64,000 nucleotides of DNA from Chromatiales bacterium (lineage in GTDB: Bacteria; Pseudomonadota; Gammaproteobacteria; Steroidobacterales; GCA-2729495), in assembly GCA_002688175.1 (NCBI GenBank), contig NZCC01000068.1:17328-81327 (forward strand), read 5' to 3'. The notes beneath the pieces were generated by a model. That model saw only the letters and a program-made list of their open reading frames with translations. It did no database searches and had not been told where the DNA came from. Shown here one piece after another: positions 46,162 through 56,470 of the stretch (its first letter is position 1; each line of letters opens with the position of its first letter). Made by a program: the position numbers and the translations under genes.

Positions 46162-46545
46162 ATGGCAAATAGTGATCGACCCCTATCCCCGCACCTGCTT
46201 GCCTATCGATGGGGAAGCAGCATGAGGATGTCGCTCATACATCGGATGAGCGGGGTTATTTTGTCATTCGGCACGGTGGCACTCGTCGGCTGGCTGGTTT
46301 CGATCATCGCCGGGCACGATACCTACTCAGTCGTCAATTACCTGTTCGGCAGCGCCTTCGGCTTGTTTGCACTGTTCGGCTGGACCTTCTGTTTTTTCTA
46401 TCACTTGTGCAATGGCATTCGCCATATGGGCTGGGATGTCGGCAAGGGCTTTGGAAAACAGCGCGCGTATCAAAACGGAATGCTTGGCTTGATCATCGCA
46501 ATTATATTAACAGGCGGCCTGTGGGTTTTCGTGCTGGTTGGGTAA
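46162..46545 (+). CDS. sdhC: Succinate dehydrogenase cytochrome b556 subunit
   Basis: RPLSPHLLAYRW, SLIHRMSGVIL, HLCNGIRHMGWD. Confidence 0.95.
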   Translation: MANSDRPLSPHLLAYRWGSSMRMSLIHRMSGVILSFGTVALVGWLVSIIAGHDTYSVVNYLFGSAFGLFALFGWTFCFFYHLCNGIRHMGWDVGKGFGKQRAYQNGMLGLIIAIILTGGLWVFVLVG

Positions 46546-46557
46546 CGAGGTTATTTT

Positions 46558-46941
46558 ATGAGTCTCCAGTCTCCTTTGGCCAAGGCATTAGGGCACGGGT
46601 CATCCAAGGCCGGCCCTGAGCATTGGTTGGTACAGCGATCAACAGCCATCGCCCTCGCGCCACTCGGCCTGTGGTTCATTTATGCGATGGTAACACTCGA
46701 GCACGGCAGCTATGAGATTGTCACGGCCTGGGTCGCCGAGCCGATGAATGCCATCCTGTTGATCCTGCTTGTCATGGTGTACGCCTATCACTCGATGCTC
46801 GGTCTGCAGGTCATCATCGAAGATTACGTGCGGGGCGGACTCGGGTACCTGACCCTGCTCGCCTGCCAGTTTATTCATCTGATGCTGGCGACGGCGGGAA
46901 TTTACGCGGTCATCGTCACTGCTCTTGGAGCGGGCCAATGA
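46558..46941 (+). CDS. sdhD: Succinate dehydrogenase membrane anchor subunit
   Basis: [37 protein letters not shown]. Confidence 0.93.
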   Translation: MSLQSPLAKALGHGSSKAGPEHWLVQRSTAIALAPLGLWFIYAMVTLEHGSYEIVTAWVAEPMNAILLILLVMVYAYHSMLGLQVIIEDYVRGGLGYLTLLACQFIHLMLATAGIYAVIVTALGAGQ

Positions 46942-48725
46942 CCGGCGATTACACTTTTGTGGATCACACATACGATGTCGTCGTCGTAGGCGCGGGAGGT
47001 GCCGGATTGCGTGCAACCTTCGGCATGGCCGAGGCCGGGCTGAGCACAGCTTGTATTACCAAGGTGTTTCCGACGCGTAGTCATACTGTCGCGGCTCAGG
47101 GCGGTATCAGCGCCGCGCTCGGCAATATGGGTGAAGACGATTGGCGCTGGCATATGTACGACACGGTCAAGGGATCCGACTGGCTCGGCGATCAGGACGC
47201 AATTGAGTACATGTGCAAAGAGGCCCCGGAAGCGATCATCGAGCTGGAACACTTTGGTGTGCCGTTTTCGCGAACCGAGGAGGGTAAGATCTACCAGCGG
47301 CCGTTCGGTGGCATGACGACCCGGTTTGGCGAGGGTACGGCGCAGCGAACCTGTGCGGCCGCGGATCGAACCGGACACGCGATGCTGCACACACTGTACC
47401 AGCAGTCTCTCAAACACGAGGCAACATTCTTTATTGAGTTTTTTGCGATCGATCTGATCATGCAAGACGGTGAATGTCGTGGCGTGATCGCGATCGACAT
47501 GGCGGAAGGTACGATTCACCGCTTCCGGGCCAGGCGTGTCGTCCTCGCAACCGGCGGTTACGGTCGGGCATATTTCTCGTGTACGTCGGCACACACCTGT
47601 ACCGGCGACGGCAACGCGATGGCGTTGCGTGCCGGGTTGCCGTTGCAGGACATGGAGTTTGTTCAGTTTCACCCGACCGGCATATACGGCGCCGGATGCC
47701 TGATAACCGAGGGCGCACGCGGTGAGGGCGGATACCTGACTAATTCCGATGGCGAGCGCTTCATGGAACGTTATGCGCCAAATGCGAAAGACCTCGCCTC
47801 GCGCGATGTCGTCAGCCGCTCGATAACGGTTGAAATTCGTGAAGGACGAGGGGTTGGTACGCGCAAGGACCATGTCCAACTGCATCTGGAGCACCTTGGT
47901 CCTGAGGTGATCGATGAACGTCTACCGGGTATTGCCGAGTCGTCACAAATTTTTGCCGGCATAGATGTGACGAAGGAGCCGATCCCGGTCCTGCCGACCG
48001 TGCACTACAATATGGGGGGCATCCCTACGAACTGCGATGCGGAAGCATTGACGCTCGATGCGGATGGTAACCAAACAGTTGTGCCGGGATTGATGGCGGT
48101 CGGCGAGGCCGCCTGTGTTTCAGTCCACGGAGCTAATCGTCTTGGTTCCAATTCGCTGCTCGACCTGGTCATATTTGGCCGGGCAGCAGCGAGTCGCTGC
48201 GCGGAAGTTCTGAAAACGAGCGAACGCCAACAGCCACTCGCGGCTGACGCGGGCCAGCCGGCACTGGAGCGCCTCGATCGTTTGCGTCATGCCAACGGTT
48301 CACGACCGACGGCCGAAATCCGGCTTGAGATGCGGCGGGTCATGCAGGAGCATGCGGCAGTTTTCAGAACGGGTCCTGTCCTGCAAGAAGGCATTAAGAA
48401 GTTATCTCAAGTCCTTGATTCATTTGGTGATGTTCAGGTGTCTGATCGAAGTCTGATCTGGAACACGGACCTGATCGAAACCTTCGAACTCGACAACCTG
48501 CTGCTTCAGGCAACTGCGACAATTGTCTCGGCCGAGAATCGCAAGGAAAGTCGCGGCGCACAGGCACGCGAAGACTACCCGGATCGTGATGATGAGAATT
48601 GGCTGAAGCACACCCTGTCGTGGGTCGACGCCACGGGTTCGGTGCGATTCGATTACCGGCCCGTGAACCTGGAGCCAATGACCGACGAAGTGGAAACCGT
48701 ACCGCCGCAGGCACGGGTGTACTGA
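46938..48725 (+). CDS. sdhA: Succinate dehydrogenase flavoprotein subunit
   Basis: [59 protein letters not shown]. Confidence 0.97.
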   Translation: MTGDYTFVDHTYDVVVVGAGGAGLRATFGMAEAGLSTACITKVFPTRSHTVAAQGGISAALGNMGEDDWRWHMYDTVKGSDWLGDQDAIEYMCKEAPEAIIELEHFGVPFSRTEEGKIYQRPFGGMTTRFGEGTAQRTCAAADRTGHAMLHTLYQQSLKHEATFFIEFFAIDLIMQDGECRGVIAIDMAEGTIHRFRARRVVLATGGYGRAYFSCTSAHTCTGDGNAMALRAGLPLQDMEFVQFHPTGIYGAGCLITEGARGEGGYLTNSDGERFMERYAPNAKDLASRDVVSRSITVEIREGRGVGTRKDHVQLHLEHLGPEVIDERLPGIAESSQIFAGIDVTKEPIPVLPTVHYNMGGIPTNCDAEALTLDADGNQTVVPGLMAVGEAACVSVHGANRLGSNSLLDLVIFGRAAASRCAEVLKTSERQQPLAADAGQPALERLDRLRHANGSRPTAEIRLEMRRVMQEHAAVFRTGPVLQEGIKKLSQVLDSFGDVQVSDRSLIWNTDLIETFELDNLLLQATATIVSAENRKESRGAQAREDYPDRDDENWLKHTLSWVDATGSVRFDYRPVNLEPMTDEVETVPPQARVY

Positions 48726-48760
48726 TTTTTTTATAATTTGTAACATGACGAGACTGATGC

Positions 48761-49543
48761 ATGGCCCAATTTGCTCTTCCGCCTAACTCGCGGGTCAAGA
48801 AAGGCAAGACATACGAGGCGCCCGCCGACGCGAAGAACGTACGGCGTTTCGAGATCTACCGCTATGACCCCGATAGCGGTGAAAACCCGCGCATGGATAA
48901 GTATGACATCGATCTTGCGGACTGCGGGCCGATGATTCTTGACGCGATGATCAAGATCAAAAGTGAAATTGATCCGACGCTGACTTTCCGCCGGTCTTGC
49001 CGTGAAGGTATTTGCGGTTCGTGCGCGATGAGTATAGATGGCACTAATACGCTGGCCTGTACGCTCGCAATCGAGGACGTCAAGGGCGATGTCAGCATAT
49101 ACCCGCTGCCGCACATGTCCGTCGTAAAGGATCTTGTGCCGGATATGACGCATTTCTATGCGCAGTACGCCTCGATCAAGCCGTGGTTGCAGACCCGTAC
49201 ACCGGCACCACCGGATAGCGAGAGATTACAGTCGAAGGAGGAGCAGGAACTGATCAATACGCCGTCGGCCTGTATTCTATGTGCCTGTTGTTCGACGAGT
49301 TGCCCCAGTTACTGGTGGAATAGCGATCGATTCCTTGGGGCGTCGGCACTGCTGGCAGTGTACCGCTGGCTCGTCGACTCACGCGATGACGCGACAGGCG
49401 ATCGGCTCGACGAACTCGATGATCCGTTTCGCCTCTATCGCTGCCACACGATCATGAACTGTACCTATGCATGTCCGAAGGATCTGAACCCGGCAAAAGC
49501 AATAGCCGAGATTAAAAAGATGCTTGTCGAGCGAAGGCTGTAA
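48761..49543 (+). CDS. sdhB: Succinate dehydrogenase iron-sulfur subunit
   Basis: [40 protein letters not shown]. Confidence 0.97.
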   Translation: MAQFALPPNSRVKKGKTYEAPADAKNVRRFEIYRYDPDSGENPRMDKYDIDLADCGPMILDAMIKIKSEIDPTLTFRRSCREGICGSCAMSIDGTNTLACTLAIEDVKGDVSIYPLPHMSVVKDLVPDMTHFYAQYASIKPWLQTRTPAPPDSERLQSKEEQELINTPSACILCACCSTSCPSYWWNSDRFLGASALLAVYRWLVDSRDDATGDRLDELDDPFRLYRCHTIMNCTYACPKDLNPAKAIAEIKKMLVERRL

Positions 49544-49574
49544 GGAAATTGCGGTCCGCTGATGGAGTGGCGGC

Positions 49575-49832
49575 ATGAGTTCGGCGCATCGATCACGGCT
49601 TGAATGGCACTGCCGGCGCGGCATGCGCGAACTCGATGTCATCCTGATGCGTTACATGAATCGCGATTACGACGGTGCGGGGCAGACCGAGAAAGCGTCA
49701 TTTGAAGCCCTGTTATCGTTACAGGATCCCGAGATTCTCGACTTGCTGACCGGGCGCCTCGTCGCCGAGGATGAAGATATTCGCCATGTCATCGAACGGA
49801 TTCTTGCAAATTCTCGACCTGAAAATCATTAG
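49575..49832 (+). CDS. sdhE: FAD assembly factor SdhE
   Basis: RLEWHCRRGMRELDVILMRYMNRDYD (RGxxE motif). Confidence 0.92.
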   Translation: MSSAHRSRLEWHCRRGMRELDVILMRYMNRDYDGAGQTEKASFEALLSLQDPEILDLLTGRLVAEDEDIRHVIERILANSRPENH

Positions 49833-50124
49833 CCTGCCGCGGCTTTTGTGGTTTGGGCTGCATCCGGGTGGGCGTATCGACCGGGTGGTGGCCCAATCGT
49901 CCGGGTCGTGGATCCTGTTTGCCGCTGACGGAAGTTGTCTTGATGCCCGTCTGGTTAGTAGCTGGGTGCTGGCAAGCGGTGTGTTGCTTGGGTTGCGCTG
50001 GCAGGCTGCGGATGGCCGTTATTTTGCCGCCGTCACCAGTGTTCGCCTGCAAGCGCCAATAGTCGGCCGGCTGCTGCTGACACGACTCAGATGGCCGCTT
50101 TTCGAGTCCGCTACGGTCGCCTGA
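49771..50124 (+). CDS. Small protein, possibly YgfX/CptA-like
   Basis: Follows and overlaps sdhE as ygfX does; C-terminal SWVLASGVLLGLRWQAADGRY...RLRWP resembles the YgfX C-terminal half; N-terminal TM domain not evident. Confidence 0.4.
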   Translation: MKIFAMSSNGFLQILDLKIISLPRLLWFGLHPGGRIDRVVAQSSGSWILFAADGSCLDARLVSSWVLASGVLLGLRWQAADGRYFAAVTSVRLQAPIVGRLLLTRLRWPLFESATVA

Positions 50125-50255
50125 GTTTATTTTCTCCCCGGAGCAGATCCTCAGGAAAATGCAGATTAGAATGCAATTGCAGCAGTGCAGGATGTCACCG
50201 GGAGGTGTTGTGACCGTTTTTTGTGATCTGATCCGCGAATTTGGCATAAATCGGC

Positions 50256-50281
50256 GAACTTTAGGTATTTGCATCAGTCTA
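50256..50281 (+). promoter_or_regulatory. Candidate sigmaE-type promoter upstream of rpoE
   Basis: GAACTT (50256-50261), 16-bp spacer, TCTA (50278-50281). Confidence 0.4.
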
Positions 50282-50324
50282 TATCGTAGGCAGATCAGTG
50301 CATTGCCGCTCCGCAAACGGTGCC

Positions 50325-50924
50325 ATGTCCGCTAAGACAGATGATCAACGGCTGGTCGAGCGTGTCCAGGGCGGGGACAAGCAGGCATTTGATGTGCTCG
50401 TGCTCAAGTATCAGCACAAGATCGTCAAGCTGGTCATGCGCTATGTGCGGGACCAGTCCGAAGCGCTTGATGTAACCCAGGAAGCGTTTATCAAGGCGTA
50501 CCGGGCGCTACCGAAGTTTCGTGGCGACAGTGCTTTTTATACCTGGCTGTACAGAATTGCGATTAATACGGCGAAAAATTACCTGGTGGCGATGAAACGA
50601 AGACCAATGGAATACGATCTGGATTTGCAGGAACAGGGAGGTTATGAACCTCATGCACAACTGCGCGACTTTGATTCACCGGATCGGATCGTGCAGCGTG
50701 AAGAATTGCGCGCGGCGCTGCAGACATCTATTGATAACCTGCCAGAGGAACTGCGCGTCGCGATTTTATTGCGCGAAATCGACGGTCTGAGTTACGAGGA
50801 AATCGCTACCGCGATGGATTGTCCGGTAGGCACGGTTCGGTCACGTATTTTTCGTGCCCGGGATGCGCTTGATAATGCTGTTAAAGCTTACCTTGATGAG
50901 CCGACGGGAAGCTCTTCAGAATAG
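50325..50924 (+). CDS. rpoE: RNA polymerase sigma factor RpoE (ECF, AlgU-like)
   Basis: MSAKTDDQRLVERVQGGDKQAFDVLVLKYQHKIVKLV, DVTQEAFIKAYRALPKFRGDSAFYTWLYRIAINTAKNYLV. Confidence 0.95.
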   Translation: MSAKTDDQRLVERVQGGDKQAFDVLVLKYQHKIVKLVMRYVRDQSEALDVTQEAFIKAYRALPKFRGDSAFYTWLYRIAINTAKNYLVAMKRRPMEYDLDLQEQGGYEPHAQLRDFDSPDRIVQREELRAALQTSIDNLPEELRVAILLREIDGLSYEEIATAMDCPVGTVRSRIFRARDALDNAVKAYLDEPTGSSSE

Positions 50925-50946
50925 TCGAGAACAAATTGACCTAAAG

Positions 50947-50972
50947 AATTAACCAGAGGAATTAACCAGAGG
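50947..50972 (+). repeat. Tandem duplication of a 13-bp unit carrying an AGAGG RBS-like motif upstream of rseA
   Basis: aattaaccagagg (50947-50959) aattaaccagagg (50960-50972). Confidence 0.9.
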
Positions 50973-50982
50973 CATACATGAA

Positions 50983-51519
50983 ATGACCCGCATTATTGAT
51001 GAGCAATTATCTGCATTGCTTGATGGTGAGTTGCCTGCTGAGCAGGAATCATTGTTGTTGCGCAGGCTTGAGCGAGAACCTGAGCTTCGTGAGAAGCTCG
51101 CACGTTTCGGGCTGATTGGCGAACTCGTTCGGGATGCTTCGGCGCCAACCTCGGCCCTGGTGATCAGCGAGCGTGTTTCTGCTGCAATTGCAGCAGAGTC
51201 GACGACCGGACAGTCGGATGAATCACCTTCTGTCGGTTTCGGTTTTATGGGTGCGGGTATCGCTGCAATGATCGCGCTGGTGGTCATGTTCAATCTGGTT
51301 GGCACTGGCGGTACAGCATATTCGCCAGGGATAAATACGGTTGCGGGCTCGGTGCCCGCAGCATCCGGTCATGAGCATGGAATGGCTGAAGATTCTGTTC
51401 GGCTGACACGCTATCTGGTGTCTCATGCGCAATATTCGAACAGTACATCCAGGCAACTCGTTAATTCACATATTGCGATGGCTGCCGCCACGCCAGGGGT
51501 CTGGACGAGCCATGAGTGA
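50983..51519 (+). CDS. rseA: Anti-sigma E factor RseA
   Basis: EQLSALLDGELPAEQESLLLRRLEREPELREKLARFGLIGELVRD; single TM; after rpoE. Confidence 0.9.
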   Translation: MTRIIDEQLSALLDGELPAEQESLLLRRLEREPELREKLARFGLIGELVRDASAPTSALVISERVSAAIAAESTTGQSDESPSVGFGFMGAGIAAMIALVVMFNLVGTGGTAYSPGINTVAGSVPAASGHEHGMAEDSVRLTRYLVSHAQYSNSTSRQLVNSHIAMAAATPGVWTSHE

Positions 51520-52528
51520 CACACGGCATATTTTCCGGGGATCGAAACCCCGGTATTGCTGGTTAAGTATTTTCCTGTTGTTGGCCTGTAACGTGATGGC
51601 CCAGTCGCCGCATGACTGGCTTGAGCGAATGGACGGTGCAAACGAGAAATTCAACTATCAGGGCACCCTGGTACATATGTGTGATGGCACGATGGATATC
51701 GTGCGGATTGTTCACCGGGTTGATCATGGTCAGGTCACCGAACGTATGACGGCGCAGGCTTCGGGTGGACGTCAGATTATTCGGAGTACTGACAAGGTTA
51801 TGTGCATTTTGCCCGATCAAAAGAAAGTTACGGTCGAGCAGCGTAATTCGAGTGGCTCACCGATGGACTCAAAAATCGCCAACTTTCCCAGTTTCTCAAA
51901 TATCAATGCGCAGTTGTACGACATCTCGATACTTGGTGAGGATCAGATCGCCGAACGGGAAACCATTATTCTGGCTATCCACCCGGCTGATTCATTCCGC
52001 TTTGGTTATCGGCTGTGGCTTGACCATCGGACGGCATTGCCATTGAAGTTTGAACTTGTCGACGAGGCCGGCCGGGGGCTGGAACAGGGTGTGTTTACCG
52101 AGATCGAGTTCTATGAGTCGATACCTGCAGAGGATGTTGAGCCAACATTAGCGACCGATGGGTTCGAGTGGAAGCGTAGCGCGGTTGTTGCTATCGAAAC
52201 TCAGGACGATGCGACGGCAGATAAACCACCCGGGTCAGGGTGGCGGGTTGAAATACTGCCACCCGGCTTCAAGCTGACCTTTGCGCAATCCAGGCTTGAT
52301 ACCGTTGCGACAACCACGCTGGATCAGCTCGTATATTCGGACGGTCTGGCAACCATTTCAGTGTTTATCGAACCAGAAATGGCTGAGTCTGCCGCCGTCG
52401 AGGGGGCCTCAAAGATTGGCGCTACGAATGCCTTTACGACCTTCAGGAACGGTTACCTGATTACCGCGATGGGTGGTGTGCCGCTTGAAACTGCGCGCAA
52501 GGCCGCACTTTCGGTGTCTCCCCGCTAA
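51512..52528 (+). CDS. rseB: Sigma-E factor regulatory protein RseB
   Basis: Signal peptide, MucB/RseB fold: DWLERMDGANEKFNYQGTLVHMCDGTMDIVRIVHRV; position. Confidence 0.92.
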   Translation: MSDTRHIFRGSKPRYCWLSIFLLLACNVMAQSPHDWLERMDGANEKFNYQGTLVHMCDGTMDIVRIVHRVDHGQVTERMTAQASGGRQIIRSTDKVMCILPDQKKVTVEQRNSSGSPMDSKIANFPSFSNINAQLYDISILGEDQIAERETIILAIHPADSFRFGYRLWLDHRTALPLKFELVDEAGRGLEQGVFTEIEFYESIPAEDVEPTLATDGFEWKRSAVVAIETQDDATADKPPGSGWRVEILPPGFKLTFAQSRLDTVATTTLDQLVYSDGLATISVFIEPEMAESAAVEGASKIGATNAFTTFRNGYLITAMGGVPLETARKAALSVSPR

Positions 52529-52543
52529 TTTACGGCTATCCTC

Positions 52544-52583
52544 TCAGCGCCTCGCGCTGATGGTTGCATCCTGTTTGCAACCA
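52544..52583. other. Two adjacent small hairpins downstream of rseB
   Basis: tcagcgc-ctc-gcgctga (52544-52560) and tggttgca-tcctgtt-tgcaacca (52561-52583). Confidence 0.7.
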
Positions 52584-52759
52584 CTGGGGCTGTAATGATC
52601 AGAGGCGGTCAGCAAATTGTGGTGAAAAGGTGCCGGTCATGCACTGTGACTGAGCCGGCATTGCCAGTACAATCCCGACCGTCAGATCGTGCTGAAGAGG
52701 CTGATCAGGGGGCAGACCCCGTTTCCCATAATTTTCCTAAGGCTATGGATTGCCCCTGA

Positions 52760-54553
52760 ATGCGCAATATCCGCAATTTTTCGATTATCGCCCATATTGA
52801 TCACGGTAAGTCGACCCTGTCAGACCGCCTGATTGAGCTGTGTGGCGGTCTTGAGAAGCGTGAGATGGAGGCGCAAGTGCTTGATTCGATGGATATCGAG
52901 CGCGAGCGGGGCATTACGATCAAGGCCCAGAGTGTTTCGCTGCACTACACGGCACAGGATGGCGAAGTCTATTCACTGAATTTTATCGACACGCCGGGGC
53001 ACGTGGATTTTTCCTATGAGGTATCGCGATCGCTTGCAGCCTGTGAGGGAGCGCTGCTTGTTGTCGATGCGGCACAGAGTGTCGAGGCGCAGAGTATTGC
53101 AAACTGTTATACGGCGGTTGAACAGGGACTGGAGATTGTTCCGGTCATTAACAAGATTGACCTGCCATCCGCCGATCCTGAACGTGTGCTCAATGACATC
53201 GAGGAGATTATCGGTCTCGACATCGAAGATTGCCCGCTTGTCAGCGCGAAGACCGGACAGGGGGTAAGTGAACTACTCGAGATTCTCGTGCAGCGTATCC
53301 CGCCACCTGAGGGCCAGGCAGAGGGACCGCTGCAGGCTCTGATTATCGACTCCTGGTTTGATAACTACGTCGGCGTTGTGTCCCTGATACGCATCGTGAA
53401 CGGCAGTTTGCCGGCCCGGCGCAAAGTTACGATTATGTCGACCAGCAATACCTACGTTGCCAGCGATGTTGGTGTATTTACACCGAAGATGGAAAGTCGC
53501 CCGGAACTAACAGCCGGTGAGGTCGGATACCTCGTAGCCGGGATCAAGGATATTGACGGGGCACCGGTCGGTGATACGATCACCCTCGCTGATGAACCGG
53601 CTGCTTCAGCGCTGGAAGGATTTCGTCCCATCAAGCCGCGGGTTTTTGCCGGATTATTTCCGGTGCAGTCTGAACAGTTCGAGCTTTTCCGGGACGCGCT
53701 GCAGAAATTACGCCTGAACGATGCAGCGTTGCATTTTGAGCCGGAGTCATCGGGCGCCCTCGGTTTTGGTTTTCGTTGCGGTTTTCTGGGCATGCTGCAC
53801 ATGGAGATTGTTCAGGAGCGGGTTGAGCGTGAGTATGGCCTGGATATCATTACCACAGCACCAACAGTTGCGTTTGAGGTCGAGACGCAGAAGGGTGAGG
53901 TGCTTCGAATTGATAACCCGTACTTGTTGCCTTCGGCCAATGAAATTACCGAGATCAGGGAGCCTTATATTCGTGCCAACCTTCTGGTGCCGCCTGATTA
54001 TCTCGGTGCTGTGATTCAATTATGCATTTCGAAACGTGGCGTACAGAAGCGGCTCGAGTATCTTGGCTCGCAGGTGGCCCTGGAATATGAGTTACCAATG
54101 GCTGAAGTGGTACTGGACTTCTTTGATCGTTTGAAGTCGGTCAGTCGAGGGCATGCATCATTCGATTATGACTTTTCAAGCTTCACGCCCGGCGATCTTG
54201 TCAGGCTGGATATATTGATCAACAAGGAGCGGGTTGACGCACTATCATTGATTGTTCATCGTGATTCTGCCCGCCGACGTGGTCGTGAACTTGTTGATAA
54301 ACTCAAGGAGTTAATTCCGCGGCAGATGTTTTCAATCCCGGTGCAGGCTGCAATCGGTGCTGATATTGTTGCGCGGGCGGACATCAAGGCATTTCGCAAG
54401 GATGTCACGGCAAAGCTGTATGGTGGCGATGTGACCCGCAAGCGAAAATTGCTTGAGAAGCAGAAGGCTGGTAAGAAGAGGATGAAGCAACTGGGTAATG
54501 TGGAAATACCCCAGGAGGCTTTTTTGGCTATTCTGAAGGTTGGCGGAAGATGA
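52760..54553 (+). CDS. lepA: Elongation factor 4
   Basis: [44 protein letters not shown]. Confidence 0.97.
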   Translation: MRNIRNFSIIAHIDHGKSTLSDRLIELCGGLEKREMEAQVLDSMDIERERGITIKAQSVSLHYTAQDGEVYSLNFIDTPGHVDFSYEVSRSLAACEGALLVVDAAQSVEAQSIANCYTAVEQGLEIVPVINKIDLPSADPERVLNDIEEIIGLDIEDCPLVSAKTGQGVSELLEILVQRIPPPEGQAEGPLQALIIDSWFDNYVGVVSLIRIVNGSLPARRKVTIMSTSNTYVASDVGVFTPKMESRPELTAGEVGYLVAGIKDIDGAPVGDTITLADEPAASALEGFRPIKPRVFAGLFPVQSEQFELFRDALQKLRLNDAALHFEPESSGALGFGFRCGFLGMLHMEIVQERVEREYGLDIITTAPTVAFEVETQKGEVLRIDNPYLLPSANEITEIREPYIRANLLVPPDYLGAVIQLCISKRGVQKRLEYLGSQVALEYELPMAEVVLDFFDRLKSVSRGHASFDYDFSSFTPGDLVRLDILINKERVDALSLIVHRDSARRRGRELVDKLKELIPRQMFSIPVQAAIGADIVARADIKAFRKDVTAKLYGGDVTRKRKLLEKQKAGKKRMKQLGNVEIPQEAFLAILKVGGR

Positions 54554-54606
54554 TGCGCCATGTATGAAATCAGGACTGTTGCAGTAAACCAAGGGCGGGG
54601 TAGTAG

Positions 54607-55389
54607 GTGACGATGGATTTTTCTCTTATTCTAACTACGGCGACCGCAGTTTGTGGATTGATATGGGGGTTTCATGCGCTCTTGTTGAGGCTGGGTCGCG
54701 GTGGCGGTGCAGAGTCTCAGGAGGAGAATGCGAAAGAACCGATTCTTGTCGAGTATGCACGTTCTTTTTTTCCTGTCTTGTTAATCGTACTCATCGTTCG
54801 TTCATTCCTGTTCGAACCTTTTCGTATTCCGTCCAGTTCGATGGTGCCTACGTTGCTGGTAGGTGATTTTATTTTTGTTAACAAATATTTCTATGGCCTG
54901 CGCCTGCCAGTCGTAAATAAGAAATTTATGGATATTGGTGATCCTGAACGTGGTGATGTTGTCGTGTTTCGACTGCCGGCCGACCCGAGTATTAACTATA
55001 TCAAGCGCCTGGTTGGATTGCCGGGCGATAAGGTTATGTACCGTAATCGACGTCTGTATATCAATGGTGAGATTGTTGCGAGTGAAGCGGCGGGTGAATA
55101 TGAGGGAGAAGGCCAGCCTGGCTCATTGTTATACAATGAATTGTTGGGCGAGGTGGAGCACAGTATTTTGTTGATGCCCGACCGTCGCAGTCTTGAAGGG
55201 ACTTTCGTCGTACCCTCGGGACACTATTTCATGATGGGAGATAACCGTGATAACAGTAAGGACAGCAGGTATCAGGGTGTTGGTATCATTCCGGATGGTA
55301 ATATTGTCGGTAAAGCCGTGCTGATCTGGATGAACTGGGGATTTACAAAGTTGCCACGTTGGGACCGGATCGGAAACGAAATAAATTGA
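54607..55389 (+). CDS. lepB: Signal peptidase I
   Basis: IPSSSMVPTLLVGDFIFVNKY, YIKRLVGLPGD, GDNRDNSKDSR. Confidence 0.95.
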   Translation: MTMDFSLILTTATAVCGLIWGFHALLLRLGRGGGAESQEENAKEPILVEYARSFFPVLLIVLIVRSFLFEPFRIPSSSMVPTLLVGDFIFVNKYFYGLRLPVVNKKFMDIGDPERGDVVVFRLPADPSINYIKRLVGLPGDKVMYRNRRLYINGEIVASEAAGEYEGEGQPGSLLYNELLGEVEHSILLMPDRRSLEGTFVVPSGHYFMMGDNRDNSKDSRYQGVGIIPDGNIVGKAVLIWMNWGFTKLPRWDRIGNEIN

Positions 55390-55430
55390 TACATCGCAGT
55401 GCCGGTGAGTCAAATCAGGGAGTATGAACT

Positions 55431-55796
55431 ATGAGGTCCAGACAGCAGGGCATGACATTTATCAGCCTTCTCATAACTGCCGCCTTTGTCGGAGTTATTG
55501 CCTTTGCGGCGTTGAAGATTATTCCGGCATATCTTGAACAGATGAAAGTCGTCAGCATACTTGAAGATGTCAAGCGTGATCTGGATGGCACCGGTGCTTC
55601 GATAATCCAGATCCGCAGTGCAATCGGGAAGCGGCTGGATGTTGAGATGGTTTATGGTATCAAGACCCGTGAATTTGTGATCAAGAAAATTGGTATGGGT
55701 TACTCCGTGCAGGCAAAGTATGAAATTCGCGAACCATATTTCGCCAATCTCTATTTGGTGGTTGTTTTCGATAAACAGGTTGAGATCAAACGGTGA
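55431..55796 (+). CDS. DUF4845 family protein
   Basis: MRSRQQGMTFISLLITAAFVGVIAFAALKIIPAYLEQMKV; located between lepB and rnc. Confidence 0.85.
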   Translation: MRSRQQGMTFISLLITAAFVGVIAFAALKIIPAYLEQMKVVSILEDVKRDLDGTGASIIQIRSAIGKRLDVEMVYGIKTREFVIKKIGMGYSVQAKYEIREPYFANLYLVVVFDKQVEIKR

Positions 55797-56470
55797 ATGA
55801 TGCGGAAAATTGGTGTGAAAGGATTCTGAATTACCAATTTTCTGATCGCGATCTTCTTGCGCAGGCCCTGACGCACAGGAGCGCTTCGCTGGACAACAAT
55901 GAGCGCCTGGAGTTTCTTGGCGATGCGGTTCTTGCGCTGTCGATCAGTCATGATTTGTACTCCGGGAAACCAACTGTCCGTGAAGGTGGGTTGAGTCGTT
56001 ATCGTGCGGAGCTGGTCAGGAAAGAATCACTGGTCAAAATGGCTGCCAGGACAGGTCTGGCTCAACATCTCATTCTCGGCAACGGTGAACGGCATTCAGG
56101 TGTGCGGCAACGTGATTCCGTTCTTGCTAATGCGCTGGAGGCGGTATTTGGCGCGATTCTGCTGGATGGCGGTTTCGAAGCCGCCAATACGGTTATCCTT
56201 GAACTGTTTCACGATCAGCTGGCAACATTGCCGGATGAGGAAGAGCTAAAGGATGCCAAGACCCGATTACAGGAGTACCTGCAGGCCAGGCACTTACCGC
56301 CACCCGACTATGAGTTGCTGGAGGTGACAGGTGTTCCGCATGCGCGGATCTTCGAGGTTGCCTGTCGCATCACCGAGCCGGGTATTGAAACTTCTGGCAA
56401 AGGTTCGAGTCGTCGGCGTGCCGAGCAGGTTGCAGCATCGTTTGCGCTGGAAAAATTCATCAGTGACTGA
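55793..56470 (+). CDS. rnc: Ribonuclease III
   Basis: LTHRSASLDNNERLEFLGDAVLALSIS; C-terminal dsRBD. Confidence 0.96.
   Translation: MNDAENWCERILNYQFSDRDLLAQALTHRSASLDNNERLEFLGDAVLALSISHDLYSGKPTVREGGLSRYRAELVRKESLVKMAARTGLAQHLILGNGERHSGVRQRDSVLANALEAVFGAILLDGGFEAANTVILELFHDQLATLPDEEELKDAKTRLQEYLQARHLPPPDYELLEVTGVPHARIFEVACRITEPGIETSGKGSSRRRAEQVAASFALEKFISD

Noticed and set aside
46902-47894. 330-aa minus-strand ORF
   Set aside because: Antisense to a clear sdhA; composition is that of a shadow ORF in a GC-rich gene, with no recognisable domain
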